Source: JAXLXE01 sp046328115 (lineage in GTDB: Bacteria; Chloroflexota; UBA6077; JACCZL01). From it: 64,000 nt of DNA. The position numbers and the translations under genes are program-made. Of this stretch, positions 16,449-24,270 are shown piece after piece. Location: assembly GCA_046328115.1 (NCBI GenBank), contig JAXLXE010000004.1, positions 372,001 to 436,000 of the forward strand, written 5' to 3'. Numbering within the stretch: position 1 is the first letter of the stretch; each line of letters starts with the position of its first letter. The notes beneath the pieces are model-generated. The model did not search any database, had not been told where the DNA came from, and worked only from the letters and a program-made list of their open reading frames with translations.

Positions 16449-18785
16449 ATGTCCGTGACGCCCATGACCCCCCGCATGCTGGGCCAGCCCATCAAGCGAC
16501 GCGAGGATCCCCGCCTCATCACCGGCGGCGGCAGCTACGTGGACGACATCACGCTGCCCAGCATGGCCCACCTGGTGGTGGTCCGCAGCCCATACGCCCA
16601 CGCCCGAGTCAAGAGTATCGACACCTCTGCCGCGGCGGCCGCGCCCGGCGTGCTGGCCGTGATCACGGCGAAGGACATCGAGGGCGCCACTACCGGGCCG
16701 CTCCCCTACGAGTTCGGCTGGGACCCATTCATCGACGTGAACGACTTCAAGCGCTACCCGCTGGCCACCGACAAGGTGCGCTACGTGGGCGATCCGGTGG
16801 CGGCCGTGGTGGCCGAGTCCAGGTACCAGGCGCGTGACGCCGCTGCCCTGGTGGAAGTAGAGTACGAGCCGCTGCCGGCCGTGGTGGACCCGGAGAAGGC
16901 GATGCAGCCGGGCGCCCCCCTCTTGTTCGAGGACTCCGGCACCAACGTTGGCCACCGCCAGGTGCGCGACGCCGGAGACGTAGACGGCGCCTTTGCCAAA
17001 GCCGACCGCGTGGTCAAGATCCGCGTGAACAACCAGCGGGTGCTGCCCAACCCCATGGAAACCCGCGGCAGCGTGTCCGTCTTCCGCGCCAACCGACCGG
17101 GCGACCCCGGCGAGCTCACCATGTGGTGCACCACCCAGAACGCGCACAGCCTGCGGCGCTCGCTGGCTGCCCAGTTTGGCATCGCCGAAAACAAGGTGCG
17201 GGTGATCGCCCCGGACATGGGCGGTGGCTTCGGCAACCGCGCGGACGTGGCGCCAGAGGACGTGATGGCCGTCATCATGGCCATGCGGCTGGATCGCCCT
17301 GTCAAGTTCCAGGAGACCCGCTCGGAAAGCTGCCAGGCCGCCATGCACGGCCGCGGCCAGCTAGACGAGGTGGAGGCCGCCGTTCAGGCAGATGGCAAGG
17401 TCATGGCGATCCGCGTAAAGGCCATCTGCGACATCGGCGCCTATAACCAGTTCCTCTCGCCCATCATGGGCATGCTCACCGGGGTGATGCTGCCCGGCAA
17501 CTACGACATCCCCAACGTCCACTACGAGCTGACCGGCGTCTACACCAATAAGACGCCCGTGGGCGCCTACCGGGGGGCCGGCCGGCCGGAGGCCACCTAC
17601 CTGCTCGAGTGCCTGATGGACAGGGTGGCGTACGAGCTGAAGCTGGACCCGGCCCAGGTCCGCCGCGTCAACTTCATCAAGAAGTTCGAGGCGCCCCACG
17701 TCACGGCCTTCGGCACCAGCTACGACAACGGTGACTACGAGAAGGCGCTGGACCGCGCCCTGGAGTTCGGCGGTTACGCGGCGCTCCGCGAGGAGCAGAA
17801 GGCAGCCCGCGCCGCCGGCAAGATCATGGGCATTGGCCTGGCGGCCTATGTGGAGATCTGCGGCTTTGGCCCGTGGGAGCACGCCACCGTGCGGGTGGAG
17901 GCCACCGGCAAGGTCACGGCATATACGGGCACCTCTCCCCACGGCCAGGGCACCCAGACCAGCCTGGCCCAGATCCTGGCGGATCAGCTTGGCGTGGACA
18001 TAGATGACATCATCGTGAACTATGGCGACACCGCCACCACCCCAACGGGCAACGGCACCGGCGGCAGCCGCGGCGCCGTGATGGGCGGCAGCTCCATGCT
18101 GATCGCCGGCACCCAGGTGCGCGAGAAAGCCGTCCGCATCGCCGCCCACCTCATGGAGGCCTCCGCGGACGACGTTGAGGTGCGCCACGGCGGCTTTGGC
18201 GTGCGCGGAGCGGAGTCCAAGACGGTCACCCTGGCCCAGGTGGCCGGCGCCGCCTACGGTGGCAACGTGCCGGCCGGCGATGAGCCGGGGCTAGAGGCCA
18301 CCCGCTTCTTCAAGGCGGAGGGTGAGACCTACCCCTTCGGCGTGCATATCGCCGTAGTAGACGTGGACCCGGAGACCGGCCGGGTCACGCTGCGCAAGTT
18401 CATCGCCGTGGACGACGTGGGCAACGTCATCAACCCCATGTTGCTGGACGGCCAGCGCCACGGCGGCATCGCCCAGGGCGCCGCCCAGGCGCTGTGGGAA
18501 GAGGTGGTCTACGACGAGGACGGCCAGCTCATCACCGGCTCGTTCGGCGACTACGCCATGCCCACCGCCCACTACCTCCCCATGTTTGACCTGGACCGCA
18601 CGGTCACGCCCTCACCCCGCAATCCCCTCGGGGTCAAGGGCATCGGTGAGGCCGGCACCATCGGCAGCACCCCTGCCGTGCGCAGCGCCGTGGTGGACGC
18701 GCTGCACCCATTCGGCATAGGCGCGCTGGACATGCCCGCCACCTCCGTCAAAGTCTGGCAAGCCATCCAGTCCGCGAAGTCCTAG
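16449..18785 (+). CDS. Form II CoxL-like / xanthine dehydrogenase family molybdopterin large subunit
   Basis: The 778-residue catalytic subunit is of the molybdenum hydroxylase family. It begins GQPIKRREDPRLITGGGSYVDDI, then KVRYVGDPVAAVVAESRYQARDAA, MGGGFGNRADVAPED, the active-site loop GAYRGAGRPEATYLLE and, near the C-terminus, GVKGIGEAGTIGSTPAV with the base Glu. AYRGAGR is the form II signature; true form I CO dehydrogenase has AYxCSFR, so CO oxidation should not be assumed. Aldehyde or N-heterocycle hydroxylation is more likely. GGAGGA lies five bases before ATG. The FAD (CoxM) and Fe-S (CoxS) subunits are not adjacent, and a strong terminator follows directly. Confidence 0.92.
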   Translation: MSVTPMTPRMLGQPIKRREDPRLITGGGSYVDDITLPSMAHLVVVRSPYAHARVKSIDTSAAAAAPGVLAVITAKDIEGATTGPLPYEFGWDPFIDVNDFKRYPLATDKVRYVGDPVAAVVAESRYQARDAAALVEVEYEPLPAVVDPEKAMQPGAPLLFEDSGTNVGHRQVRDAGDVDGAFAKADRVVKIRVNNQRVLPNPMETRGSVSVFRANRPGDPGELTMWCTTQNAHSLRRSLAAQFGIAENKVRVIAPDMGGGFGNRADVAPEDVMAVIMAMRLDRPVKFQETRSESCQAAMHGRGQLDEVEAAVQADGKVMAIRVKAICDIGAYNQFLSPIMGMLTGVMLPGNYDIPNVHYELTGVYTNKTPVGAYRGAGRPEATYLLECLMDRVAYELKLDPAQVRRVNFIKKFEAPHVTAFGTSYDNGDYEKALDRALEFGGYAALREEQKAARAAGKIMGIGLAAYVEICGFGPWEHATVRVEATGKVTAYTGTSPHGQGTQTSLAQILADQLGVDIDDIIVNYGDTATTPTGNGTGGSRGAVMGGSSMLIAGTQVREKAVRIAAHLMEASADDVEVRHGGFGVRGAESKTVTLAQVAGAAYGGNVPAGDEPGLEATRFFKAEGETYPFGVHIAVVDVDPETGRVTLRKFIAVDDVGNVINPMLLDGQRHGGIAQGAAQALWEEVVYDEDGQLITGSFGDYAMPTAHYLPMFDLDRTVTPSPRNPLGVKGIGEAGTIGSTPAVRSAVVDALHPFGIGALDMPATSVKVWQAIQSAKS

Positions 18786-18809
18786 CCCACCGTAGCCCGG
18801 GTGTGTAGA

Positions 18810-18843
18810 GCGGGGGCACAAACGTGCCCCCGCCGTCTTTTTT
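18810..18843 (+). terminator. Intrinsic terminator after the CoxL-like gene
   Basis: Perfect 10-bp GC-rich stem (18810-18819 with 18824-18833), loop AAAC, followed by CGTCTTTTTT. This is the clearest Rho-independent terminator in the window and shows the large-subunit gene ends its transcript here. The convergent gene at 18849 may also use the hairpin. Confidence 0.93.
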
Positions 18844-18848
18844 GAGGC

Positions 18849-20177
18849 TCAGTCGCCCACGCCGATCAGCAGCGCACCGCGCTCGTTCAGCGCGCCCGTG
18901 CGGATCGGCACCAGATTGAGCCTGGGCTGATCCACGTTGCCGTTCTTGTCAAACGACCAGCGGCCCAGCACCCCCTCCATGGGACCCATGGCCCTGATGG
19001 CGTCCGCCACCCTGGCCCGATCCGGCGCGCCCACCTGCTCCAGCGCCCGCAGCACCACCTGCGTCGCCTCGTAGGTGTACGCGGCAAACGGTGACGGCTC
19101 GGCGCCGTACTTCGCCCGGTAACGCTGGTACCACGCCTCCCCAGCGCCATCCAGACGCGCGGGCAGCACCGCGCCAGACATCACGTACACGCCTTCTCCC
19201 GTCGCGCCGAGCTGCGCCGCGAACGCCCGCGAATACAGGCTCTCGCTCAGCACCATCCGCACCTTTGGCGCACCGGACCGCAGCTCCGCCACCAGCTTCG
19301 CCGAGCCAGCCTCCTCTCGCGGCGCGAAGAACACCACCTCCGCCCCAGACGCCAGCACCCGTCGCACCAGGCCGTCGTAAGCGATGGCCCGTGTGTCCGC
19401 CCGCTCCGGGCCGCCCACAACCTCCAGACCGATCACCTCGGCGGTGCGCGCAAAGGCCGTGGTCAGCGAGCGACCATACAGCGTCCCGTCATCCAGCACG
19501 AACGCTCGCTTCAGCCCCTGCTGGCGGGCCCAGCGGGCCGCCAGCGCACCCTGCGCGTCGTCCGGCGGGATCACCCGGGCAAACGTCCGGGCGCCAGACG
19601 GATAGTAGATGTCTGGTTCGCTCGGATCGCCGCCGATCACCTTGTGGGTCAGCCCAGGATGGCTAGCTGAGGCGCTGATGGTAAACAGCCCGGCGCGATT
19701 GAGGATGGGAATGGCCACCCTGGCGCCGTCCGAGCCGAAGGGGCCCAGGAACGCCACCGCGGCCGGGTCCGCCGCGGCCTGGCGGGCGTTGGCTCCCTCG
19801 CGCTCGGCGTCCCACCCTCCCTGGGGAGACCCGGAATCCAGATCCACCAGGTCCACCAGCACACCGCGGGCGCGGCCGCCCGCTTCATCCAGCGCCATCC
19901 GCGCGGCGTTCACCATGGACTCAGTCTGGGCGCGGCTCTGGCCACTCCTGGGCAGGCTTGAGACCACCTTTGCGCGGGGGACGGGGGTTGCCGTGGGCGG
20001 CGGAGGTGGCACCGGGGTGGGGAGCGGTTCGCGGGTGGCCTCCACCGTCGCCACCGGCGGATTCCCCGCTGGTGAAGCGGTAGGCTCGCCCATTTCCGTC
20101 TGGCACGCGGCGACGGCCGCGGCGGCAAACGCCAGCAGCACCATCCGGCCGGAGGCACGCAACACAGGCCACAACAT
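18849..20177 (-). CDS. ABC substrate-binding lipoprotein, Leu/Ile/Val-binding (Peripla_BP_6) type
   Basis: The 442-residue protein has a lipoprotein signal ending AAAVAAC (Cys25) and a Pro/Thr linker. The periplasmic-binding type I fold follows: MVNAARMALDEAGG, AVAFLGPFGSDGARVAIPILNRAGLFTISASASHPGLT, RVIPPDDAQGALAARWARQQGLKRAFVLDDGTLYGRS, and late FAAYTYEATQVVLRALEQVG. This resembles LivK/UrtA proteins that bind branched-chain amino acids, urea or aromatic acids. No LIV permeases or ATPases are adjacent, so it is an orphan or is served elsewhere. ATG 20177 gives the best signal peptide; ATG 20144 is also possible. Confidence 0.85.
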   Translation of the reverse strand: MLWPVLRASGRMVLLAFAAAAVAACQTEMGEPTASPAGNPPVATVEATREPLPTPVPPPPPTATPVPRAKVVSSLPRSGQSRAQTESMVNAARMALDEAGGRARGVLVDLVDLDSGSPQGGWDAEREGANARQAAADPAAVAFLGPFGSDGARVAIPILNRAGLFTISASASHPGLTHKVIGGDPSEPDIYYPSGARTFARVIPPDDAQGALAARWARQQGLKRAFVLDDGTLYGRSLTTAFARTAEVIGLEVVGGPERADTRAIAYDGLVRRVLASGAEVVFFAPREEAGSAKLVAELRSGAPKVRMVLSESLYSRAFAAQLGATGEGVYVMSGAVLPARLDGAGEAWYQRYRAKYGAEPSPFAAYTYEATQVVLRALEQVGAPDRARVADAIRAMGPMEGVLGRWSFDKNGNVDQPRLNLVPIRTGALNERGALLIGVGD

Positions 20178-20368
20178 CGTCGATCAGACGCGCGGGACGG
20201 CGAGCCCTGGGCCCGCTTCCCCATACCCGCTCTACAGAGAGTGTAGGTTCCACCACGGTCCCGCGTCGTTCACCCCCGGCCCGTCCGTGGGCACTTCTTA
20301 CAAACGGGCCTGGCGAACCCGCTCAACCCAGGCGGGAGGTAGAATCAACCCACTCTGGGGGTGGTCTG

Positions 20369-21067
20369 GTGGCTGGCAGCACGTTTACGGGATTCCCGCC
20401 GGGTGGTACGGCGTTCTTCTTCAACCTGGCCGCTGAGCAGAGCCGCACCTGGTTCAACGCCAACAAGGCGGAGTACGAGCGGCTCTGGCTGCGGCCCATG
20501 CAGGCGCTGCTGGATGAGCTTCCCGCCCGCCTGGAGCCCAGTTTTCCCCAGATCGGCGGGGCCCGCGCCAAGATCTTCCGGATCCAGCGCGACGTGCGCT
20601 TCGCCGCGGACAAATCGCCTTACAAGACCCACATCGCCGCGGTCATCCCCACCCGCGCGGGCGCGCCGCCCATGGGTGAGGGCTCTGGCTCTGGGTTGTA
20701 CCTCCACTTTGGCATGGAGGGCGCCATGCTCGGCGGCGGCCGCTGGCAGCTTCCCAAGGAGTTGCTCGCCGCCTATCGCGAGGCAGTAGCGAGCGACCTC
20801 CATGGCCCCCGCGTCCAGGCCATCGTGGACGACCTCATCAGGCACGGCTACGAGATCCACTCGCACGAGTCCACCAAACGCGTCCCCGCGCCCTACCCAC
20901 AGGATCACCCTCGGGCGGATCTGCTCAAGCGTCGCGGCCTGGCGGCCATCGCTAGCGGTGGGGCAGAGGACCACATGGAGGGCCCCGAGCTCCTGGACTG
21001 GCTGGCCGGCCGTTACGCCCAGATGGTCCCCTTGATCAACTGGCTGGACACCGTCTTCCCCGCCTGA
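20369..21067 (+). CDS. DUF2461 family protein (TIGR02453)
   Basis: The 232-residue protein has the hallmark pattern of DUF2461: FTGFPPGGTAFFFNLAAEQSRTWFNANKAEYERL at the start, then IFRIQRDVRFAADKSPYKTHI, YLHFGMEGAMLGGGRW and LLDWLAGRYAQMVPL. The family is widespread in bacteria, is probably cytoplasmic and has no established function. GTG start with GGGGGT six bases upstream. It stands alone between minus-strand genes. A protein of this family would normally be 210-230 residues, so it is full length. Confidence 0.88.
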   Translation: MAGSTFTGFPPGGTAFFFNLAAEQSRTWFNANKAEYERLWLRPMQALLDELPARLEPSFPQIGGARAKIFRIQRDVRFAADKSPYKTHIAAVIPTRAGAPPMGEGSGSGLYLHFGMEGAMLGGGRWQLPKELLAAYREAVASDLHGPRVQAIVDDLIRHGYEIHSHESTKRVPAPYPQDHPRADLLKRRGLAAIASGGAEDHMEGPELLDWLAGRYAQMVPLINWLDTVFPA

Positions 21068-21100
21068 CCCCGGACTAGACCTGGCCTGACGGGCGGGACC

Positions 21101-21571
21101 TCAGCGGCGGGGAAACGCCAGGCGCACGGACCCGCGCGACCAGGAGCCCATGGTCCGCCCCAGACGCGTGCGCACGGTGCCATCGGAGCACCACTCCAGC
21201 GGCTCGTCCCAGAGCTCCGCGGCGCTGGCTCGGCGCCCGCGTCTGGCCGCCGTCCAAACGCCGTGGCGGTCTGGTTGACGCATGAACGGGAACGCCCGAT
21301 CAGACCGCCAGGTCAAGACCACCGAGAGCACCAGCACGAAGCCCGTGAGCGCCAGCACCGTGAGCACGCTGACGCCCGGGCGCGTGCCATGCAGCACAAA
21401 ATCCCCCGCGCCCGCGGCGGCAGGAGCCTGCGTCGCGGCCGCGCGTAGCGCGCGATTCGCAAGCTGTACATCCAGTCCGTACAGGTAACCGCCCGCCCCC
21501 AGCGAAGCCATCAGAATCAGCGCGCCAAGAGCCCTCCGCAGAGCGACAGCCCCATTGACACGACGGAACAC
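21101..21571 (-). CDS. Small two-span membrane protein, unrecognised
   Basis: From GTG 21571 (GGAGG five bases upstream) the protein is 156 residues. It has an N-terminal hydrophobic span (ALGALILMASLGAGGYLYGL), a periplasmic Ala-rich loop, a second span (VLTVLALTGFVLVLSVVLTW) and a basic cytoplasmic tail containing Trp-rich stretches (ELWDEPLEWCSDGTVRTRLG). The frame extends to 21655, but the ribosome binding site favours 21571. A possible promoter is at 21628-21655. No family recognised. Confidence 0.6.
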   Translation of the reverse strand: MFRRVNGAVALRRALGALILMASLGAGGYLYGLDVQLANRALRAAATQAPAAAGAGDFVLHGTRPGVSVLTVLALTGFVLVLSVVLTWRSDRAFPFMRQPDRHGVWTAARRGRRASAAELWDEPLEWCSDGTVRTRLGRTMGSWSRGSVRLAFPRR

Positions 21572-21627
21572 AGACCCCTCCGCGATGATCGAGCAACCAG
21601 CGAGCGCGACGTGAGTTAGTCGCACTA

Positions 21628-21655
21628 ATAATACACAACTAGAACAGAAATTCAA
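21628..21655 (-). promoter_or_regulatory. Possible promoter for the small membrane protein
   Basis: On the minus strand, TTGAAT (21655-21650), a 16-bp spacer, then TATTAT (21633-21628). The local sequence is strikingly AT-rich for this genome. It is 57 bp upstream of the GTG at 21571. Confidence 0.4.
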
Positions 21656-21840
21656 TCATCCCAGGGTGTTTTGTAGCGTTAGAGCGGCATAAGAGGTAAT
21701 AACCGTAAGTCGCTCGGCTGGACAGAAATATCGCGCTCAGGCATCTTCCGTCATGAAACGCCCCAGCGTTATGACATCGAGACAGTTTTGCTCGATTGCG
21801 AGACGGGGCTGTAGCGCGACTCGCCGTAACCTCCATCTCA

Positions 21841-21868
21841 CCTGGAGGTGACGACAGTTGACCCACCG
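21841..21868. repeat. Imperfect 28-bp direct repeat, copy 1
   Basis: CCTGGAGGTGACGACAGTTG... aligns with CCTCGAGGTTTCGACAGTGG... at 22168-22195, about 22 of 28 bases identical, same orientation, no gaps. Significance is modest in GC-rich DNA. Confidence 0.4.
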
Positions 21869-22167
21869 TCGACGAGACCCAAATGCCAGTTCTGGCGCAT
21901 CCGCGCGAGCCGCGTGGTTGTCTGGTTCGTGGCGCGAGGACGCGTCGGCGGGAGGCTCGCGTGAGCCGCTCGCGGGCCATCTAGCGCACCGGACGAGATT
22001 GGGCTGCCAGCGCCGCGGCCCCACCGCCCAGCCCGACCTTCCGGAGCTCCGCTCCACGTCGGCCGACGCGGGGCCTGACGCGGCAGACCAGCGTAACCAC
22101 GCCCACGGACAAGGAGGCACCTCGGCCATCGATGGCCTTGCCAGCCGCGTAGGGGTACGCCCACGCC

Positions 22168-22195
22168 CCTCGAGGTTTCGACAGTGGACCCAGGG
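22168..22195. repeat. Imperfect 28-bp direct repeat, copy 2
   Basis: Partner of 21841-21868. Both copies share the core CGACAGT.GACCCA. Together they flank about 300 bp of non-coding sequence. Confidence 0.4.
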
Positions 22196-22295
22196 CTCCG
22201 GGCCCGTAGCCGCGGGCGCACCCCGCGACGCGGACCCGCGCCCTCGTCCCGCCGCCGGGTGTCGAATGCGGCGCCTGTTCCACGGAGGTTCCGTC

Positions 22296-22502
22296 ATGAC
22301 TAACGACCTGGCCAGCGGCTCTGTCTCCCCAGCACCAGCAGTTGTCCCAGCCCCCGCCCAGGCGCTGGACGGGGATGAGCGGAAGAAGCTCTCTCGTTTC
22401 AAGTGGCGGTATCGCCTCGAGACGTCAGGCTTCTCCGCGGCGGAGGCAGAGCGCTTGATCTTCTTCAAATGGCTCTACTGCACCCGTCCGCTGCGAGGCT
22501 AA
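22296..22502 (+). CDS. Small basic protein of 68 residues, conserved-looking
   Basis: ATG 22296 has GGAGG seven bases upstream. The protein has a flexible Ala/Pro N-terminus, then a compact charged/aromatic C-terminal half: ERKKLSRFKWRYRLETSGF, SAAEAERLIFFKWLY. The pattern 'R.R..LE.sGFs..eAerLlF.KWL' looks like a helical mini-domain and recalls short hypothetical proteins of Actinobacteria and Chloroflexota, from memory. The longer in-frame extension upstream to 21858 lacks sense. No function is known; it sits about 100 bp before the acetyltransferase-like gene. Confidence 0.68.
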   Translation: MTNDLASGSVSPAPAVVPAPAQALDGDERKKLSRFKWRYRLETSGFSAAEAERLIFFKWLYCTRPLRG

Positions 22503-22609
22503 CAGAGGGGTGAATTTGCCCAGGCGCATCCTGCCCGTTACGCTATGCTCCACCGATCCAGGCGGGGCCGGTCCCACCGGTGCCTGGATCTTGACCGAGG
22601 AGCAGACAG

Positions 22610-23131
22610 ATGGACGAGCTCGCCTTTCGGATACGACCGGCCGAGCGCGTGGATCTGGCCGCCTTTCGAGACAAGGACGTGGTCAGCCTCACCCACCCGG
22701 AGGGACGCGGGCGTCGCTCGCTTCCGGCCTCCGCGCTGCAGAGCGGCGAGCTTCTCTTGCTCGAGCGCTACGACAACCGCGAGAAGGACTGGGTGGTCGG
22801 TGGCTACGTGCAGTGGCACATGCGGGTGGACGACACGCTCACGTTGAAGGACGTGGGTTGTGTCGGAACGAGCGTGCACGCCGGGATCGTGAAGCATCTG
22901 CTCGACGAGCTCTTGCGTTCTCTCTCCCCGGTTGCCGCCACGTGTGTGGTGCGCCGCGACGCGGAAGCGTGGAACGAGATTCTGGCGAGTATTCCGGGCT
23001 TCTTCGTGGATGGTCCGCCCGAATATCGCCGCCCACATTACTACAACATCTGGAAGTGGTCGCCGGACCTGGCGCGTCAAACGCAGCGTCAGGTCCGCGG
23101 AAATACGAGGCAGTTCTCTCGCCGTCGTTGA
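22610..23131 (+). CDS. GNAT-like acetyltransferase fold protein, tentative
   Basis: The 173-residue protein starts LAFRIRPAERVDLAAFRDKDV, the usual beginning of GNAT acetyltransferases (IR.A...D...). It continues with LLLLERYDNREKDWVVGGYVQW, then VGTSVHAGIVKHLLDELLRSL where the acetyl-CoA-binding helix would be. The typical Q/R-x-x-G-x-G/A motif is not clear; V-H-A-G-I-V may stand in its place. C-terminal RRPHYYNIWKWSPDL looks like the last strands. Cytoplasmic. Confidence in the fold is moderate, in activity low. Confidence 0.55.
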   Translation: MDELAFRIRPAERVDLAAFRDKDVVSLTHPEGRGRRSLPASALQSGELLLLERYDNREKDWVVGGYVQWHMRVDDTLTLKDVGCVGTSVHAGIVKHLLDELLRSLSPVAATCVVRRDAEAWNEILASIPGFFVDGPPEYRRPHYYNIWKWSPDLARQTQRQVRGNTRQFSRRR

Positions 23132-23154
23132 CCGCTTCCCAGATGGGAAGCGGT
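23131..23154. terminator. Perfect hairpin overlapping the GNAT-like gene stop
   Basis: Stem ACCGCTTCCC (23131-23140) and GGGAAGCGGT (23145-23154) around AGAT. The first stem base is the last base of the TGA stop. No T-run follows; the next bases ACAATAGAG include a TACAAT -10-like box (23153-23158) for the recombinase gene. It could be a terminator or a regulatory hairpin. Confidence 0.5.
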
Positions 23155-23251
23155 ACAATAGAGTGAACGTTCGTACGATTCCACTCCCGGCCTTTTCCCA
23201 CCGGGTGGTGGCCGTGGTTACCCCTTGGCGTGTTCGCCGGGAGGGTGCCCG

Positions 23252-24202
23252 ATGACACTGCACGTAGACGAGTTTCTCGAATTCCTCGCGGCCGAGCGCC
23301 GCCTCTCCCCGAACACCCTGGCCGCCTATCGCAACGATCTGCGCCAGTTCGAGGAGTACCTGGACACGCGCGTCCGCGATGCCCGGACCGATGACGTCGC
23401 CGGCGACGCGCCGTCCCGTGAGGCGGTAGCCGGCTTCTTCCTCAGCCTGCGCGAGGATAAGGGCTACTCCGCGGCCACCATCGCTCGTAAGATGGCTGCC
23501 GTCAAGTCGCTCTTCCAGTACCTCATGAAGCAGAGCTTCATCACGCAGAACCCAACGTCGGAGCTGGGCTCGCCCGAGGTGAAGAAGCCGCTGCCACGGG
23601 CCATCTCCGTGGCGGACGTGGACAAGCTCATCCGCCAGGTGGACAAGAAGACCACCCCAGAGGGCCTGCGGGACCGCGCCATGGTGCACCTGCTGTACGC
23701 CACGGGCATGCGGGTCTCAGAGATGGTCACGCTGGACGTGGGGGATCTGGACCTGGCAGACCACAGCGTGCGCTGCGTGGGACGCGGCGGCCGAGTTCGA
23801 CGGCTGCCCGTTGAGCTGAGGGCGTGCGCCGTGCTGGCGGACTACCTCCAGCAAGGCCGACCGTTGCTGCTCCGCACCAGCGACGGGCAAAACGCGCTGT
23901 TCCTCAACCACCGCGGCCAGCGGCTGACCCGCCAGGGATTCTGGCTGATCATGAAGGCCGTCACCCGCGAGAGCGGCGTGACCGCTGAGGTCACGCCGCA
24001 CACGCTGCGCCACTCGTTCGCCGCGCACCGTCTCAGCGACGGTCTGGCACTCCCGCGGCTGCGCGAGCTGCTCGGCCACGCCAACATCTCCACTACTCAG
24101 ATCTACACCCAGGTCAGGGTCGCAGATCCGCGCCCGGTCATCACCCGCCCGGGCGCCCACCCGCCGCGCATTCCGCTGGCAAGCAGCAGGGTGCGTCGAT
24201 AG
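23252..24202 (+). CDS. xerD: XerD-like tyrosine recombinase with variant active site
   Basis: The 316-residue recombinase has an N-terminal SAM-like core-binding domain (FLEFLAAERRLSPNTLAAYRNDL) and a C-terminal catalytic domain. Catalytic Arg154 (ATGMRVSEM), His250 and Arg253 (TPHTLRHSF), His276 (LLGHANISTTQIY) and nucleophile Tyr285 are present. In the beta2-beta3 hairpin the usual V-x-G-K-G-x-K-x-R reads CVGRGGRVRR, so the catalytic Lys position is Arg178. XerD proteins resolve chromosome dimers at dif. Start ATG 23252 follows GGGAGGG. It is followed by purine nucleoside phosphorylase, an arrangement seen for housekeeping xerD; no phage or integron genes are nearby, so a housekeeping role is likelier than a mobile integrase. 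Confidence 0.85.
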   Translation: MTLHVDEFLEFLAAERRLSPNTLAAYRNDLRQFEEYLDTRVRDARTDDVAGDAPSREAVAGFFLSLREDKGYSAATIARKMAAVKSLFQYLMKQSFITQNPTSELGSPEVKKPLPRAISVADVDKLIRQVDKKTTPEGLRDRAMVHLLYATGMRVSEMVTLDVGDLDLADHSVRCVGRGGRVRRLPVELRACAVLADYLQQGRPLLLRTSDGQNALFLNHRGQRLTRQGFWLIMKAVTRESGVTAEVTPHTLRHSFAAHRLSDGLALPRLRELLGHANISTTQIYTQVRVADPRPVITRPGAHPPRIPLASSRVRR

Positions 24203-24212
24203 TTTCCCGCCC

Positions 24213-24242
24213 GTGAGGGGCTGGTCAAAGCCAGCCCCTCAC
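24213..24242 (+). terminator. Hairpin between recombinase and PNP genes
   Basis: Perfect 12-bp stem (24213-24224 with 24231-24242), six-base loop TCAAAG, eleven bases after the recombinase stop. There is no T-run. It may partly terminate transcription or stabilise the upstream mRNA, with PNP read from its own start 29 bp on. Confidence 0.55.
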
Positions 24243-24270
24243 CTCTGGGGGAAGAGGAGTATCGCGGGCC

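Larger units (their letters stand above)
21572..22295. other. Long intergenic region with an imperfect direct repeat
   Basis: About 720 bp between divergent small genes. It has an AT-rich part (21620-21720) carrying a likely minus-strand promoter, and a GC-rich part with two imperfect 28-bp direct repeats (21841-21868, 22168-22195). Open frames across 21858-22283 on both strands are Arg/Ala/Pro-rich and show no family; they are treated as non-coding. Confidence 0.5.

Noticed and set aside
16449..18785. Aerobic CO dehydrogenase (form I)
   Set aside because: Active-site loop is AYRGAGR, not AYxCSFR, and partner subunits are missing.
23252..24202. Mobile-element integrase
   Set aside because: XerD size, catalytic layout and the neighbouring purine nucleoside phosphorylase fit a housekeeping recombinase; no attachment site, transposase or phage genes seen.
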